A DNA stretch of 64,000 nucleotides from Cristatella mucedo (lineage: Eukaryota > Bryozoa > Phylactolaemata > Cristatellidae), in the NCBI GenBank assembly GCA_009760855.2, contig WPIO01000003.1, positions 8,330,001 to 8,394,000 on the forward strand, read 5' to 3'. Under the pieces are notes generated by a model that saw nothing but the letters and a program-made list of their open reading frames with translations, was not told where the DNA came from and searched no databases. The translations under genes were made by a program, and so were the position numbers. How positions within the stretch are numbered: the first letter of the stretch is position 1; every line of letters begins with the position of its first letter. Shown piece after piece: positions 11,023 to 24,062 of the stretch.

Positions 11023-13180
11023 ATACAAAAACCATGTAGAGCTTTAGTTTCTTAACTCCACCGTGCATTCGTTGAATTAATTAGCACATTACTGTGAAGA
11101 ACATGGGAACAAACTGAGAATAATAACTACACTCGTTGGCAGAAGCTTTTCTAAACCTATAAAGAAATCGCATGGCAAGGTAGTTAGCTGATTTTTGCCC
11201 AAGGTGCTGTTTTTTGCCCAAGGTACAAGGTAAAGTCGCATCCGTCAAGCACAGAAAATGCAGCACTCACGGAGGTCACCCGAAAATATTTCCGCTACAT
11301 TTGGTGAATGGCTACGATGCTTTGTTCTCTCGTCCTGCTGTGGGAAGGGTTCAGCCCATACAGCTATGCATAGGGCTGAACTTACAAGTCATAACAGAAA
11401 ACAGAGCGCCTATTTGCTTTTCAAGATGAATCCAGATGCAGCATCTGAACAATTTCATCTTGAGCTCTTTCAAGATTGACAGCAGAGGAGCATATAGCCT
11501 TAAATTTACAGTCTGCTCTTTTTTTCAGCAGTGCGTTTCAGCTCATAAGCATGTCACTGCAGCCACATGTATGTGCATGCTAATGATCGGGTGATTTGGT
11601 AGTCTTGATCTTGATAGGACACTAGTTTATAAGCGTTATAAAGCATTGTAGAAAGTCGATGCCTTTTTGGGCCGGTGAGCCTAAATGTCTGCTGACTCAG
11701 CCAGTAAGCCAGACCTACTTATGGGCAAACTTGCAGTTCCTTTCTCATGTTAAAAAATCTATAAAAAAATATGAAAATACGGATCAGTTCACTTGAAAAT
11801 ATAAGCAACTATTTTGAATGCACAATGCACGTATCAACTACGGCACTGCATGTTGTAGCTACATATACAAATTAGGAAATTGTCTATCCTGACTTTGGCA
11901 CGACACTGACCAGCTAGCTTTACTGTCGTAAGAGTACTAGAAATATCACAAAGGGCACAGGCCGTGATTTTGACGTAAGCGACTTTCGTCCACCGGCTCT
12001 ACCATGTACTCATGTACTCGCAATCAAAATTAAATAGATTAATTACTGGGATCACATTTGTATTGACTGATTGATTACAGGCATTTCTTTTTTTGGGTTG
12101 GTTGGCGCTTGAATGCCAGGAGACAGCTGCTTAATACTGCATTGCAAACTTGTGGTACGACCAGTCACTCGGTCGTCACGTGACTTGCATGCATGAGAGG
12201 AAGCAGCACGACCGATCCCGGTAGAACTAGCCCCATCCCCCCCCCACGAAGCTCGGCTGGCGAACCGTCGAAGCAGCTCCGAATACAAGCAGCTGGTCTG
12301 AGGGTAATCGAGCATAATCGGAGTGCATGTTGCCCATACCTGAGACATCACACCAAGAGCCTGCATGAGACCGTGTGCTCTCCTCCAGGCCTGCTGCTAA
12401 TCGCACTTAGTGCTCAGATGAACGCAGAATATATAACGCAGCGAATCCGAGCCGCGAGTAAGCTCCGTTTGAGGAACATAAACCAGGGCCGATCATAGCC
12501 GGCCTTGGCTCCTAGTGTGCTGTCAGCCGGCTGCCCACTGCTCATTCCTTTGAGGCACTTGGGTGCATGTGCACGACACTGTTTAACCTACCTAGCAAGC
12601 CCGTCGGTACCTGTAGCTGTAGCTCACATGTAGACACGCCAAATTGAGTCGACGATCGAAGCTGTGAATAAATTGCAGCCATACCCTTCTTGGAGGTGAT
12701 GTGGCAGCAAGCCTGAGGTTCCCCCCCCCCAATCATGAGTCACCCAAAGGGGGCCTACAATCCAACGGTGAAGGTCGCTAGCTAGCTTGCGGCTCCCCTG
12801 TTGCGGTACGAAGCTGCGAAGCTGAAATGAATCGAAGCTTGTATTCTCTCCGATGAAACCGCACCAAGACTTGAACGAAAAGAAAGTAAGAGACATGCTA
12901 AAACGTGGCACTAGACCCCACGGGCATGCTTTCGGCTGTAAACTGCATCTTTGCTCCACGTAAGAATATACCCTGCACGTGCCTTGTTGCCCCGAAAAGG
13001 TTTCGTTAGTATGACATCACTTGGGGCGCGAGTGTTCCAATTGTGAATGTGCATCGGCCGTATTCTTAAAATATGTCTAAAGCGGCCCTTGTGAAATGTT
13101 GACACATCGTTGATTTAATAAAGTAAGATACACCGTGTTGCTACTGAATGTGCTGCCAGTGCAGGCAGACTGTACGTGTC
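11023..13180. other. Non-coding stretch, no feature supported
   Basis: No frame carries a recognisable domain and no splice series is apparent. Homopolymer C runs occur near 12235-12247 and 12721-12730. Confidence 0.35.
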
Positions 13181-13199
13181 TGCACCCAGTTGTTTTATA

Positions 13200-13478
13200 A
13201 TAATTTCTTAAGCAACGACAGCTACTATCCTGCTGCCGACTGTGGCTCATCCTTTTCTGCGGTCCTGAGCTGCTACTTCCACGATACTCACTACCTCAAC
13301 TGCTCTCCTGACTCGGCTTTGCTTCCCACTTTCTCTTCGTTATGTAAGACGAAGTCTGTTGGCTACCGAATGCGTAACGAAAGCCGCTCAGGCTGTGATT
13401 TCGCTATACAAAACTCTCCTGCGTAACCCCCTCATAGTCTTTATGGGTTTGTGGAGTTACAGGTGGAGATACATTACA
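13200..13478 (+). repeat. Copy 1 of a ~230-bp interspersed repeat
   Basis: From CTACTATCCTGCTGCCGAC to GGAGATACATTA this matches 47793-48015 in the same orientation and 25384-25590 in reverse. Shared pieces in order: GGCTCATCCTTT, GAGCTGCTACTTCCA, CTGCTCTCCTGACTC, GCTTCCCAC, TTCTCTT, GGCTACCGAATGC, CGAAAG and AGGCTGTGA. There is no coding motif. The sequence just 5' reads like a LINE ORF end, as it does at the 47.8-kb copy. Confidence 0.8.
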
Positions 13479-13479
13479 T

Positions 13480-13563
13480 AATGCACTTGATATAGCGCCC
13501 TCAGAGAACGCAATCTCTTTCTAGACACTTTACATTTGCTACAAAGGAAGCACGATCGAATGT
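13480..13563 (-). mobile_element. LINE-A 3'-end fragment
   Basis: Reverse-strand copy of the LINE-A terminal segment (GCGCCCTCAGAGAAC...CAATCTCTTTCTAG...CTTTACATTTGCT). It is about 80 bp, so strongly 5'-truncated, and it directly abuts repeat copy 1. The hairpin arm on one side has decayed. Confidence 0.8.
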
Positions 13564-16490
13564 TCATGGCCGTTATCAGATCAGTTGCACTGATTTGTTC
13601 TGAATGAAAACTCTCAGGACACGGTGGGTGGACAGTGCTAATTCAAAAGGTAAGCTAAATTCGCTCGCTACAGAGGCTCCTCTTAAGCCAAACTGCTGTC
13701 ACATCTGAAGCTGCTCTAAATCTAGTGGTCTAACGAAGGGCTATTGACTTGCCATGAGATCGAGGGTAGCGCCTGGAATCGTTACTAGAATCATTCGTAC
13801 TACTGCGGACCCAGACGAACTTCAGTTAATCGTGCGTCGCATGTAATTTCGTTCAAGTTTTTCAGCATCCGTCAGGCATTAAGCTGCCCACGTGACCCTT
13901 CTCTAGCGGGTGCGACGGCGCTCGTCCCGCTTTTCACACCCTCAACCAGACCTCCTTGCTCACTCCACCTAGGAGGCGAGAGCATCCAGCTCCGCTAACT
14001 TGACGCTGGACTTTCAGACCCTCGCCCTCCCACAAGATCACCGCCGCTCGCGACCTTGAGCCAAGGACGGCGTCTCGTGTCCAGATGGAGCGAGACACTT
14101 TCCCTCATCATTCGGTGGCTTAATGCGACAATGCCGAATTTAAGGTGCGCGGCCACCTCCATAGCACGTGTGAACGCACGCACACCCGCCTCAGCAACGC
14201 GCAAACAAACGCGCGCGAACACGAGCGCACAGCACGAAACATCCACGACGAGAGAGACACACACAGATAGAGACGCGGACGCACGGATACGATGACTAGG
14301 AGCCACTGCTCGTAATGATGCCCGCGATTTTCGACGACGTTTGGTGCTCACTGCCAGAGAATTATATCTTGTGACGCGATGAGTTGAACTTGTTTTGCTC
14401 TCTGCTCGCGTTCGACTGCACCCGCCAGCAGCCAACTGCGTTCCTCTTCGGTACGCCTGAGGTCGCCGGGCAAGAAATTGTCCTCAGAGGCCGACTAGTC
14501 ACCGGGCGATTTTCTGCTTGGGCTTTATTGAGTTTGATCTACCTCTGTTGGGCTCGCCGCTCGCTAATCTAAAGTACCGTAGGTTTGATACGATCCCAAA
14601 AACTTTACACGAGATTGGGCTTATTTTACGTTCAACTTCGTGCACATTCTTTACCTTATGCTCCAATCGAACGCGCCAGTACCGCTCCGGATCCAAAATC
14701 ACACGAGTCGTCCATGGTCAATGCCATGAAAAGTATCGCCATCATCACTCGCCGTCATCTTTTGGTGGATATATTTATATGAGATTTTCAGAAATATTTT
14801 AATAATCTCAAAAATACTTAAGCAGCATTCAACCGTATTCAGGTCCCGAAGTCCAACGCTTCGTTAAGCTCCCGTCGCCTACAAAAAAAGGGGGAACAAA
14901 CGAGAAAAGAGTTACGCAAGTGCGAATGGAAAGCGATGGCTAGGCCAACTTTTGCAACGGGGTGAAATGGAATAGTTGTAGTAGTAGTAGTTAAGTGGTT
15001 TCTTGGTATCTTTTGTAAGCAAGTCGGTTATCATTAAAAATACGGCAAATCAGCTTCAGATATTGCTTCATAGCTGGTTAAGTTACGATCCCGGTCGGAA
15101 CGAATCGCCACGAAAAAGATCAAAACAGAGAAAAGCAGTGGCAGCGATGATGCATGAAAGGAGGTGAGGAACCAAAGAGCGTAAGAGTTATTAATTTATA
15201 ATCAACACAGCCTCAATGTACCTTGCACTGCGTATATTGAGTTCCGCCAGAGCCAAGCATTGACTGCTTTTGCAGCAGCTCGTCGCTACCGGCCTCTAAT
15301 TTCGTCTATCCCCTTTCTTGTTTAGCTCCTCTATCTTACCGCGGACCACGATGGCTTCGTTGTTAACTTGGAGCTGGTGGCTACAGCAGCCCCCGAATCT
15401 CAATATTCTGCGCCTTTGACGGGCAGTTAACGTTGATGTTGATCGCCCCAGAAATGGCAAGCAGATACACTTGCACGTAAAAGCCAGTTATCCGGCTGGC
15501 TTTAGCGTGACGCAATGCAACTACGCTATCTAGAGAGATTAAGGAGTAAGTTGAAAACTGCAAATGCGCTCGGGCAAATGCCTGTCGTAAGTATTAGCTC
15601 CTCAAGGCAACGTGGCGGGCAGGTAGTTCGACGAGCTATGCCTTAAAAAGCCTAAAACATTGCTCATACATACACAGTTAGGTTTCTACTTTATTCTACA
15701 AATTGAGGGTCCCAGGCAAAAATTAGCCACAAGGCTGCCACCGGAAGCGCAGACGCGGCGAACCTCCGGCAAGGCGTTTACCAGTCATCTATGCTGCTTA
15801 GGGCTGCAGCGCGCGGGAGAAATCGGTGCCGTAGAGCTGCACGGAATCGCTTTTTTTTGCGGAACTCACGAATGCCATAGCTACTATTCCAGGGGCGCTC
15901 GCCGACTCTAAAACTGTAGCGAGGACATCCGGTCGCTAGTACACTAGTCGAAGACAGTTCGCGCGAGCCCGAAGGCGAAAACAGGTTGGACTGCATCCGC
16001 CACGCAAACAAAGAGTACTGCATGCAATTAGCGACCGCAGCAAAGCTACGCCGGCTGAAGAATCAGTGGCTGTCCGAGCAGCCAGCCATAGACTGATGCT
16101 TGCCTATTTGTTTACTTTTAGTGTGTCTACTTCAGCGTCAACATTGACAATGGGTGGCTCGCTGCATTGTAACAACAATGCTCGTTAAATGAGTTGACAA
16201 CATTTGCTCAAAGCGAAACTAACAGAGCATTCTCTTCTAATTCTCCGAATCCCTCGGTGCCTCAGCGACGGCGGCGTCGAGCGAATAAAAAGCACGACGC
16301 CAGGGCATGCGAAAGCATCAGCTTCAAAGGCACGATCCCCCGGGGCCGAAACCCGCCGGTGGACGTCGTGCGAGCAATGTAGGACAGATAAACACAATCC
16401 CGGAGTACCGAACTAATAGCAAATCAAAAGAGCAAGAGTGGTTACTGGGACCCGTTCTGCAGGCCGCACAGTAGTTGGCGCGATCTCCAT
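13564..16490. other. Non-coding stretch; CpG-rich pocket near 13900-14300
   Basis: The 13.9-14.5 kb part is CpG-rich and could be a promoter or UTR of an unseen gene, but no supported exon follows. The remainder shows only short chance frames. Confidence 0.3.
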
Positions 16491-16500
16491 ATTTCCGACG

Positions 16501-16535
16501 ACGCACACGCACACTCACACAGACGCACACATACA

Positions 16536-16568
<33 letters not shown>

Positions 16569-16704
16569 ACGCACACACGCACACACACACACACACACAC
16601 ACACGCGAACACGCACACACACACACGCGCACACACGCACGCACACGCACACGCACACACACACGCGCGCGCGCACGCACACGCACACACACGCACACAC
16701 ACAC
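16501..16704. repeat. (CA)n/(CG)n compound microsatellite
   Basis: About 200 bp of CA dinucleotides with interspersed CG blocks. It creates long His/Thr or Val/Cys frames on both strands that are not genes. Confidence 0.97.
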
Positions 16705-16709
16705 AGGGT

Positions 16710-17575
16710 GTGCTGTACTCTGAGGAAGATGTGGCATCGAAACCCGGTCGGACGGTCGACCAGCTAAAGAATTCGTCCTAATAACCAACCGTATTTACTG
16801 GTCCCACAAACCCAACCCAAAGCGACCCCGCGTACACTGGTCTGGCCAACTGCTTTGCGATGCTCATCAACTCGAACTCTTCTGTTAATGTTGAGTATAT
16901 AGCCAAAGGCGTATATCCGGGATTTCGGCTAAACCCGGACCTGGATGGGGCGCGGCACTATTAACTTCTTTTAGAAATCTGCTGGGAAAAGCTCTTTAGC
17001 GCCTTTATGAACTTGTTTTTTAACTTTCATTTTTGTTATTATGTAACCCCTTCAATAGACTGTTGGTGCTAACTCCTACATAGTTATTGGGGGCGGGCGC
17101 GGACGGGTCACCCGGAAGCTCCTGTCAACGTTCGGGCTAAAAAGAAATTCGTACCCTTATTTGCTACGTTCGAAGCAGCACGACAAACACTCGGCAGGCG
17201 CGACAAAGCTCGGCAGGCCACCAAGAAATAGCTGCCTATTTAGATGTCTAAAAAAACGATCCCCTTAAAAAAACTTGTAAGAGGCGTTCAGTAAGCACCC
17301 GTTGTTCGTGTGCGACAACTGTTCACTACGCTAGAGGCCTGTCTAGCCCCGTCTGGACACGTGATTACCCTCCCTCTGAAGAAACACCTTGACTCCGGGC
17401 ACCGAATGCACGACGCCTGAAAACCCTCTACGCGATACTTTATATTCAATACATTTGAACACATTCAAACACATTCGTCAACTATTATGGATCTGGCGAA
17501 CTGGCCGTGCTACCCATGCCTAAGCCCTGAAGACTTATCACCTAAGAAAGTACTGCAAGTTAAGTTTGACCATTA
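16710..17575. other. Non-coding stretch, no feature supported
   Basis: No domain, repeat copy or splice series recognised between the microsatellite and the LINE-A 3' end. Confidence 0.35.
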
Positions 17576-17577
17576 GA

Positions 17578-19175
17578 TGATAATAATAATAATAATGTAC
17601 TTGATAAAGCGCCCTCAGAGAACTTAATCTCTTTCTAGGCGCTTTACATTTGCTGCAAAGTGAAATGCAATTGAATGATAAGTAAAATCATGCTTGAAAA
17701 ACAAACAAAATGAATAACATGGTTAGGGGTGACATGCACAGGGTCAGCATGCCAATGTGGTTAGTGGCAGCATGCACAGTGTCAGCACGCATAAGCACGT
17801 GAAGGACGAATCACAGGGACCCACTAAATGCTGTCCAAAATAGGTGTTTTTAAGTTCCTTTTAAATGTGGTCAGCTCAGGGGATGTTCTGACGCAGGTCG
17901 GGAGGGAGTTCCAGGCTTTGGCAGCATACGAACTAAATGCACGGTCTCCAAAGGATTTAAGGTTTGTATGAGGTATTTGTAGACTGTTGGATTCCGAAAA
18001 GCGGGTGGTACGATGCTTGGCCTGATGGGGGAGTATGTCGGAGAGATAGGCTGGAGCCATAGAATGAAGAGACCTAAAAGTGAGCGACAAAACCTTGAAG
18101 TCAATCCGTTGCTTGACTGGTAGCCAGTGCAGGTCGGCGAGAAGTGGAGTAATGTGGCAACTGTGACACTCACGACAGACAAGCCTAGCTGCAGTTTTTC
18201 ACCACCTGCAATCGCCTGATCGCACATGCTGGTAGGCCAGTAAGCAGTGAGTTGCAGAAGTCGAGACGAGATGTCACGAATGCATGGACCAACTTAGACG
18301 TGGTATCCTTATCTAAACAAGCCCGAATTTTAGCAATGTTATGAAGCTGAAAATAGGCAGATTTGATTGTGGAGCTGATATGGTCTTCTAACGAGAGGTC
18401 GCTTTGGAATATGACACCTAGATTTCGAGCTGATTCAACTGGAGATGCTGGCAGAGCCAATTTTGAGAGACAGCCTTTCCGATCTCTGAATCACACTGGG
18501 TTTGCCCATAACTAGTAAGTTAGTTTTGTCATCGTTTAGTTTTAGAAAATTTGCTGCCTTCCATGTGCGGATGTCATCAATGAATGCAGCAAGTGAGTTT
18601 AGAGAATTCAAGATGCTCGAAGGCTGGGAGGGATCAAAGCAAAGGTACAACTGAGTGTCATCCGCATAGAAGTGAAAGTCTAGATTGTGCTTGGCAATCA
18701 CATCAGCAAAAGGGAGAGTATAAACCGTGAAAAGAACCGGACCTAGCACGGAGCCCTGAGGTACTCCATATTTCAGAGGTACTTCAGATGATCTTTGTCC
18801 ATTCACGTCAATACTCTGGAGTCTCCCACTGAGATAGGACCTGAACCACTGCAGAGCAGTGCCAGTGATGCCCAGGCGAGATGAGAGGCGCTCTAGAAGA
18901 ACTTTGTGATCGATGGTGTCAAAAGCTGCCGAAAGATCGAGCAAAACAAGCAGAGACACTCTACTCATGTCTGCATTCTTAAGTAGGTCGTTGTATACCC
19001 AAAGCAATGGTGACTCTGTGGAGTGATTAGCTCTAAAGCCAGACTGGAACTTACTAGCAAGGTTTGAAGTTTCAATATATGAGTTCAGGTGGTCTGCCAC
19101 GACTCGTTCCAGTGTCCATGATCCAAATAATTTTAGTATCGAACTGCAGGTACACGAGAAAAATGCTAATACATA
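17578..19175 (-). mobile_element. LINE-A, 5'-truncated non-LTR retrotransposon with reverse transcriptase (Jockey/CR1/L2 group)
   Basis: It reads right to left. The 3' end carries (ATT)n (seen as TAATAATAAT at 17578-17596), then the terminal hairpin with arms 17606-17613 and 17638-17645. The ORF is broken into at least three frames. 19181-18435 holds the RT core: SGFRANHSTE, LVLLDLSAAFDTIDH (motif A), PQGSVLGPVLF (motif B) and YADDTQLY (motif C, the catalytic Asp pair). 18460-18185 reads LGVIFQSDLSLEDHI and TSRLDFCNSLL. 18090-17824 reads LHSMAPAYLSDIL and SFGDRAFSSYAAKAWNSLP. This end-of-ORF order is typical of L2/CR1-like LINEs. The endonuclease is absent through 5' truncation. Confidence 0.93.
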
Positions 19176-19181
19176 CGTCAC
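18435..19181 (-). pseudogene. LINE-A reverse transcriptase core fragment
   Basis: A 248-codon open frame inside the LINE-A copy. All catalytic RT motifs are visible: Asp in LVLLDLSAAFD and the Asp pair in YADD. The upstream endonuclease and linker are lost, and the thumb/C-terminal part has shifted to other frames, so the protein is not functional as it stands. The initiator Met falls in non-LINE flank sequence and is accidental. Confidence 0.9.
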
Positions 19182-19597
19182 GTAGGGTCATGTCAAAAAG
19201 GTGGACAAGTAGGGCCACTTTGCATGGAGTTTGTTAATGCCTTGGCATCAAGAGGACTGGGGTGCTCGTACCGGCTGCCAGTATTGTGCTCTGAACTGTG
19301 GCCGTTATGACTGCCTGACTTGCTCTGCACAATCACATAAAAAGAAACCCGTGTAATGAAGTAGACTTTTTTATCGCAATACTCGATCTGTCCTTGCCTA
19401 ATTTATGACATACAAGTCAGCCAAGGAGACAGCATAATATTGAAAAGCGATCCGCAATTCATTTCAGGGCATTTTAATACAATAACCCAAAACCAGCATT
19501 TGTAACAGCTGAGCAGAAAAACTATACAGGTTTGTATGTGAAGATACCAACACGCACATCCCCCACACCCACCCACCCACTCACACACACTGTGTAT
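19176..19597. other. Non-coding flank of LINE-A
   Basis: No gene or repeat copy recognised. Confidence 0.3.
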
Positions 19598-19600
19598 ATG

Positions 19601-19646
<46 letters not shown>

Positions 19647-19652
19647 TATAAA

Positions 19653-19687
<35 letters not shown>

Positions 19688-19706
19688 AAAAAAAATAAAT
19701 AACTAA

Positions 19707-19745
<39 letters not shown>
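19598..19745. repeat. (AT)n microsatellite, interrupted
   Basis: Three blocks of TA dinucleotides separated by A-rich spacers (near 19650 and 19685). Tyr/Ile-rich frames across it are artefacts. Confidence 0.97.
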
Positions 19746-19749
<4 letters not shown>

Positions 19750-20639
19750 CATACACACATACAAGTAAAATACAGGAATATATGCACACCGCACATCGTC
19801 AGCATAAATAAATTTACGTTTAAGTTCAATAATAGAGGTTTCTAAAGCAGCCGTGTCGCTGATGAATTTTTTCTCCACCGTACACGGGAAAGGTGGAAGC
19901 AACACCACGTGAAACCGTTGGAAGCTGCTAGAGCCTCAGGTGGACGACACGGAGCAATCGCACCGGGTTGCAACGGCACAGCCTCTGAGCTCTGAGCAGC
20001 CAGGCATTAGAGAGCAAGTGTGTCCCTGAGTAGCTTCTTCACAGTTGTGCTTACTGAAGCACTGCTCGATTCTCCAGCTTGATAGCTAATCTGTAATGAA
20101 CGAAATAGTGTGTCATAAAAGCGACCAACGAATGAATAACAATGCGACAGCTGCAGCAGCATGTCCACAAAAGAAGTAACTTTAACAAGCTAGCAAGTCC
20201 GTCACTGACATGAGGCCAATGGCAAGCGTTACGCACAGACTGAGACATTGGCATAAGTGTAGAGACACGCAAGCACACTTAAGCAAGAATAGTGTACATG
20301 CACATGCCGGGTGCACACATATACCACATACACATTTACACACTGGTTCTCAAAAGTCTCATTCCACCCAGAACGGTGACACCCACATGATGCCGGCCGA
20401 TGGCTTTTAACTTCGATTACAGGAAAATATATCATGAATTTCTGTGCACTATATACTAAATGCAACTTAAAAGTATTGCTTAAATGAAAAACATTATTTG
20501 GTGCAAAATATTAATTTGGAGGTCGGGCCTCAACGGTTTTAATAACCTATCTTATACACCAAGGCATGAAATTCATAAACCTGTTATTTATAAGTATCTG
20601 GGGCCATACAACCCACTAGTACTGTAGCCGGCTAAACAG

Positions 20640-21547
20640 CATTCCGGAGTCGTCACGTACAGAATAGGACCCCAGACAGCACTCTAACCTATCCCAAAGA
20701 TGCTCTATGGGATTTAGGTCTGGCGACTGACTCGGCCAACTCATGACGCTCCCAGCCGCGTCAGCAATGAGCTTTCAGAAGCTTTTTCGAATGATTTGGG
20801 CCACTGTCCTGCTGCCAAACGTAACCGTGCCCCAGAAGAGATTTAGCACTTGGAGTCCCAGCATTTTTTTTTACCAGATGGGTGTTCACATGCTGGTCCA
20901 CAAGTTCGTTAATACGGTGCGGAAGTCCAACAGCGGAAGAGCAGAAGCCCAGCCCTACCAATTCTGCCACCAAATTTCACTGTTGGCTGGAGGCGGTCAC
21001 GGTGGTACATCTCATCTTTTTGCTAACTTGCGAATGCTTTTTGCTAGCTGCAAGCGAAATGCATGCATTTCGACTCGCCAGTTAAAAAAACTCGACCCTA
21101 GACGTATGCTGTATAAGTGGGCATGGTCCCGGACCTATATGAGACGATCTCTTCTGTGCCGCTCGGTAAGAAAAGGCTTGCATTTGGTGACCCTTCTCAA
21201 TATGCCAAGCCTGCCCGGCTACCAAAGTCTATTTCGCACTCTATCTATGCTTATGACCGTGCCTGAAGAGTCGATAGCGGCTGAGGCAGCTCCAGGATGG
21301 ATACCTTCAGTCGCCTAAGTGCCAGCACCTTGAGGGGAATATCGTCCCACCAGGTCGCCTTGCTTTGCAAACCAGTGTGTGGACTACTAGGGATACTGCC
21401 GCGCGGTTTAAACTTTTTAAGATTGTAGCTAACTCTTCTATGGCTGATTATAAGAGTCCTTCCCACTTCTAGGTTGCTTAGACCCATTTCGTGCAAGGCC
21501 TGAAGTCGTCCTTTCGTAGTGCTGTCGAGAGGTGACTTCCTAGGCAT
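20640..21547 (-). pseudogene. Broken Tc1-like (Tc1/mariner) transposase
   Basis: It reads right to left. The N-terminus at 21547-21251 is an intact helix-turn-helix segment (KSPLDSTTKGRLQALHEMGL, then LEVGRTLIISHRRVSYNLKK) of the Tc1 type. The middle is degenerate, with stops. At about 20790-20830 the reverse strand reads WQQDSGPNHSKK, the segment holding the second catalytic Asp. At about 20700-20740 it reads SQSPDLNPIEHLWDR, the C-terminal signature with the third acidic residue. DDE transposases of this family cut and paste DNA at TA sites. Frameshifts and stops separate the blocks, so this copy is dead. I did not identify its terminal repeats with confidence. Confidence 0.88.
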
Positions 21548-21599
21548 CTTGAACTAGGTCTCAAAAGTAGTCGGACGAAGGCGGCCTTCCGTCTTCGGA

Positions 21600-22680
21600 T
21601 AAGGAAACCGTCATACCCACAGCAATTCAAACACCGTCATGCCCACAGCAACTGTGAAGGCAGAATAGAGCAAAATGCTTGAAAATGTGTCAAAATATCA
21701 TATCAATCTTGCGTCTTTTTATAATTTTAACATATACAATGCACTAACTATGCCCGACAACTATTCCATTTCGACTGCATCCGATATGGTTTAATGGATC
21801 CGGTAGCTGCGCTTGAACTTCTGGCTGACCAATGTGTGCTTTGTAGTGGTGGAACGAGATTTTTGAGGGGTGTGCACGTGATCTGCTCATAGCTGTGCAT
21901 GGTGTGAGAAACCATTGTTAATACTACTGTTGAAAGAGCCTGCTTTGCTCTGCAAACTTACGGAGGTCTCTGCTATTCTAGTGGATTTCATGAGAATGAG
22001 ACGCTAGACACTAATAATGACAAGAACCTACACAGAGGGTAAGGTGCACTACTGTCACTCAACATAAAGATGATGTCAGGCCCGGATATACAGTGCATAC
22101 AGACTTAGGTTGTAGCAACCCGATTACAGCAAAACTGCAGTTACAACGAAATTGCTTGAAGTCTTATTTCCATCAATAGAAAGCACTCGGGTAGCAATGA
22201 GCTCAGTTAATAAGGGAACCTCCTGATATAACTAACCAGTTGCAGAATCTCAGTCGAGGGCTTGCTATTGATAAAACGAATACTAGCAAATTCATAATCA
22301 TGTCTATAGCATCACGTGCCACTCTGGTTAACTGCTCAGTAACAAGAGTCTGAATTACAGTACAAAGGCACCAGGAAAGTCATACTTTCCTTTTGGTCTG
22401 TAGTGATGAAAAATTTGCATAAATTTAAAATTGTAAAACCTGGAGTCCGTATAGGCTGGACAGGGTAAAAAATCCGACTTTGCAGTCACTGTACGAATTG
22501 ATTGACATTACAGACTAGTTCGACTTGCCTTTAAAGTCAGTTACTTTAAACGAATGATCTCCACGGTTGATCAGGTCAGGATAATTTGTAGAATTCAAAA
22601 TGTATGGTCCAGCTATTCAAAAAACAACAAGTTGAAAGAACGGTGATTAGTGGACCGCATGTAAAAACTTGATACCGACT
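21600..22680. other. Non-coding stretch, no feature supported
   Basis: AT-rich, with short frames only. Confidence 0.3.
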
Positions 22681-22684
22681 AACA

Positions 22685-22960
22685 TGACAACATTCCCAGA
22701 CTTTACGACATTTAAGGGGATTCTAAAAACCAACCTGTTTGTTCCTTGCAGCATTGCAAGGCCCACGCGATCGTCCTTCACACACTTAAGCATGCTGCAA
22801 TTATGCATGCTATTTACTCACTAATCAGTTCATGCGCATCCTTCAAGCCTATGCAAATTGTCTAGAAGGAGGTTTAAGATTCTTCAGGGCTATACAAATG
22901 CATAACAATACTACTGCTGCTGCTGCTGCTACTACTACTAATAATAATAATAATAATGAC
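22685..22960 (+). mobile_element. 3' fragment of a second LINE family (LINE-C) with trinucleotide tail
   Basis: The plus strand reads TFPDFTTFKGILKTNLF, matching the end of LINE ORFs (LINE-A has PDLTTFKKNLKTPI). The following about 180 bp differ from the LINE-A 3' UTR but finish with a comparable layout: TCTAGAAGGAGG...CTTCAGGGCTATACAAATG, then (CTG)n(CTA)n(ATA)n at 22914-22958. Confidence 0.65.
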
Positions 22961-24040
22961 ACTATTATGCACTCCGAGCTCGGTCCAAGTTAAGAGCAGT
23001 AGGCTGAGGTGACAATCCCAAAACAACAAGATAATTGACTAATACCATGACAGGTTCACGAATATTTTTTGGGGCAAAGTATGTCACGTGGCAGCTTGCA
23101 GACCCAAAGGCTTTAATGAAGGGGAGAGGGCTTGGCTTCATCAACTTACTTAACCGGTAGCTGAGACAAGGTTTGGCATTACAAGCATTTTGTCCAGAAC
23201 AAAAACCTGAATATTCTACGTTAAATTAAATTGTAAGCTAAGCATAGAACAACTACTGTGCCACGAGGCATATGTAAAGCACCAGAATATATTAAGGTCT
23301 CTTGGGGTGCTATACAAATGAATTATATGTATACTGTAGTTTCACCATGATTGCTTATATCACGTCTTCACGCGAGACCACAAGAGAAACCTTCCCCTGT
23401 GCCACACACGATAGCTTTATATGCTCCATCATGACCAACAAGCATAATGCTCAAAGAATAATTAAGGAGTTACCAGCATACCTTGAAGAGAAAGGGTTGA
23501 ACGTCTGGGAGTGACGTATCGTAGACAGTTTCCAATTCTGATTCACGGTCGGCCTTTGGCATGTATTGTCCGTGGCAATTTAGGACATCAAAAATTCCCA
23601 AAACCTTCTCCGTGAGCACATCTCCTAGCTTTTCTCGGAACAGCTGCCGTTCTACATAACAATGTTTTCAAACTGCTGGTCATAAAGGCAAGCACAAAGC
23701 AGTGAACAGAGCAGCATGCACATGGCCACATGCAACCATTTAGCCAGAAACACGATATAATCTGCTGCTTCTATCTGCTGCAGAAATAAGCTTATCGGAA
23801 CGATTCAGTCATCTAAGTCTCGTGAAAATACGAGCAGTGAGCATTGCCAGTGTACGAATCCACAGGCCAGTAGCTCAATAGTCAGAAACGATAAAAAAAG
23901 GGCAACAGCAACAAGGTACCGACCGACCTCGGCTAGATATCAGGGCTGATAGGGCTAGATATCAGGGCTGATAGGCTGATATCAGCACAGTTGGTGTTGT
24001 TGACGTTGGGCTCACTTAGCAAGTCAACAGAAAGAAGCAT
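22961..24040. other. Non-coding stretch
   Basis: Apart from the hairpin at 23268 and a short tandem of GGGCTGATA/GATATCAGG units at 23935-23985, I see nothing. Confidence 0.3.
23268..23330 (+). mobile_element. Terminal hairpin of a LINE/SINE 3' end
   Basis: GTAAAGCACC...GGGTGCTATACAAATG has the same layout as the LINE-A 3' hairpin. The middle pair of the stem is A-T where LINE-A has G-C, a compensatory change. No ORF is recognisable upstream. Probably a strongly truncated retroposon. Confidence 0.5.
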
Positions 24041-24062
24041 GGGCCAATGGAAGCATGCAGCC

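Noticed and set aside
16438-16788. Long open frames on both strands rich in His/Thr or Cys/Val
   Set aside because: They are translations of the (CA)n/(CG)n microsatellite.
20743-21318. 191-codon plus-strand open frame
   Set aside because: It is the antisense shadow of the Tc1-like transposase.
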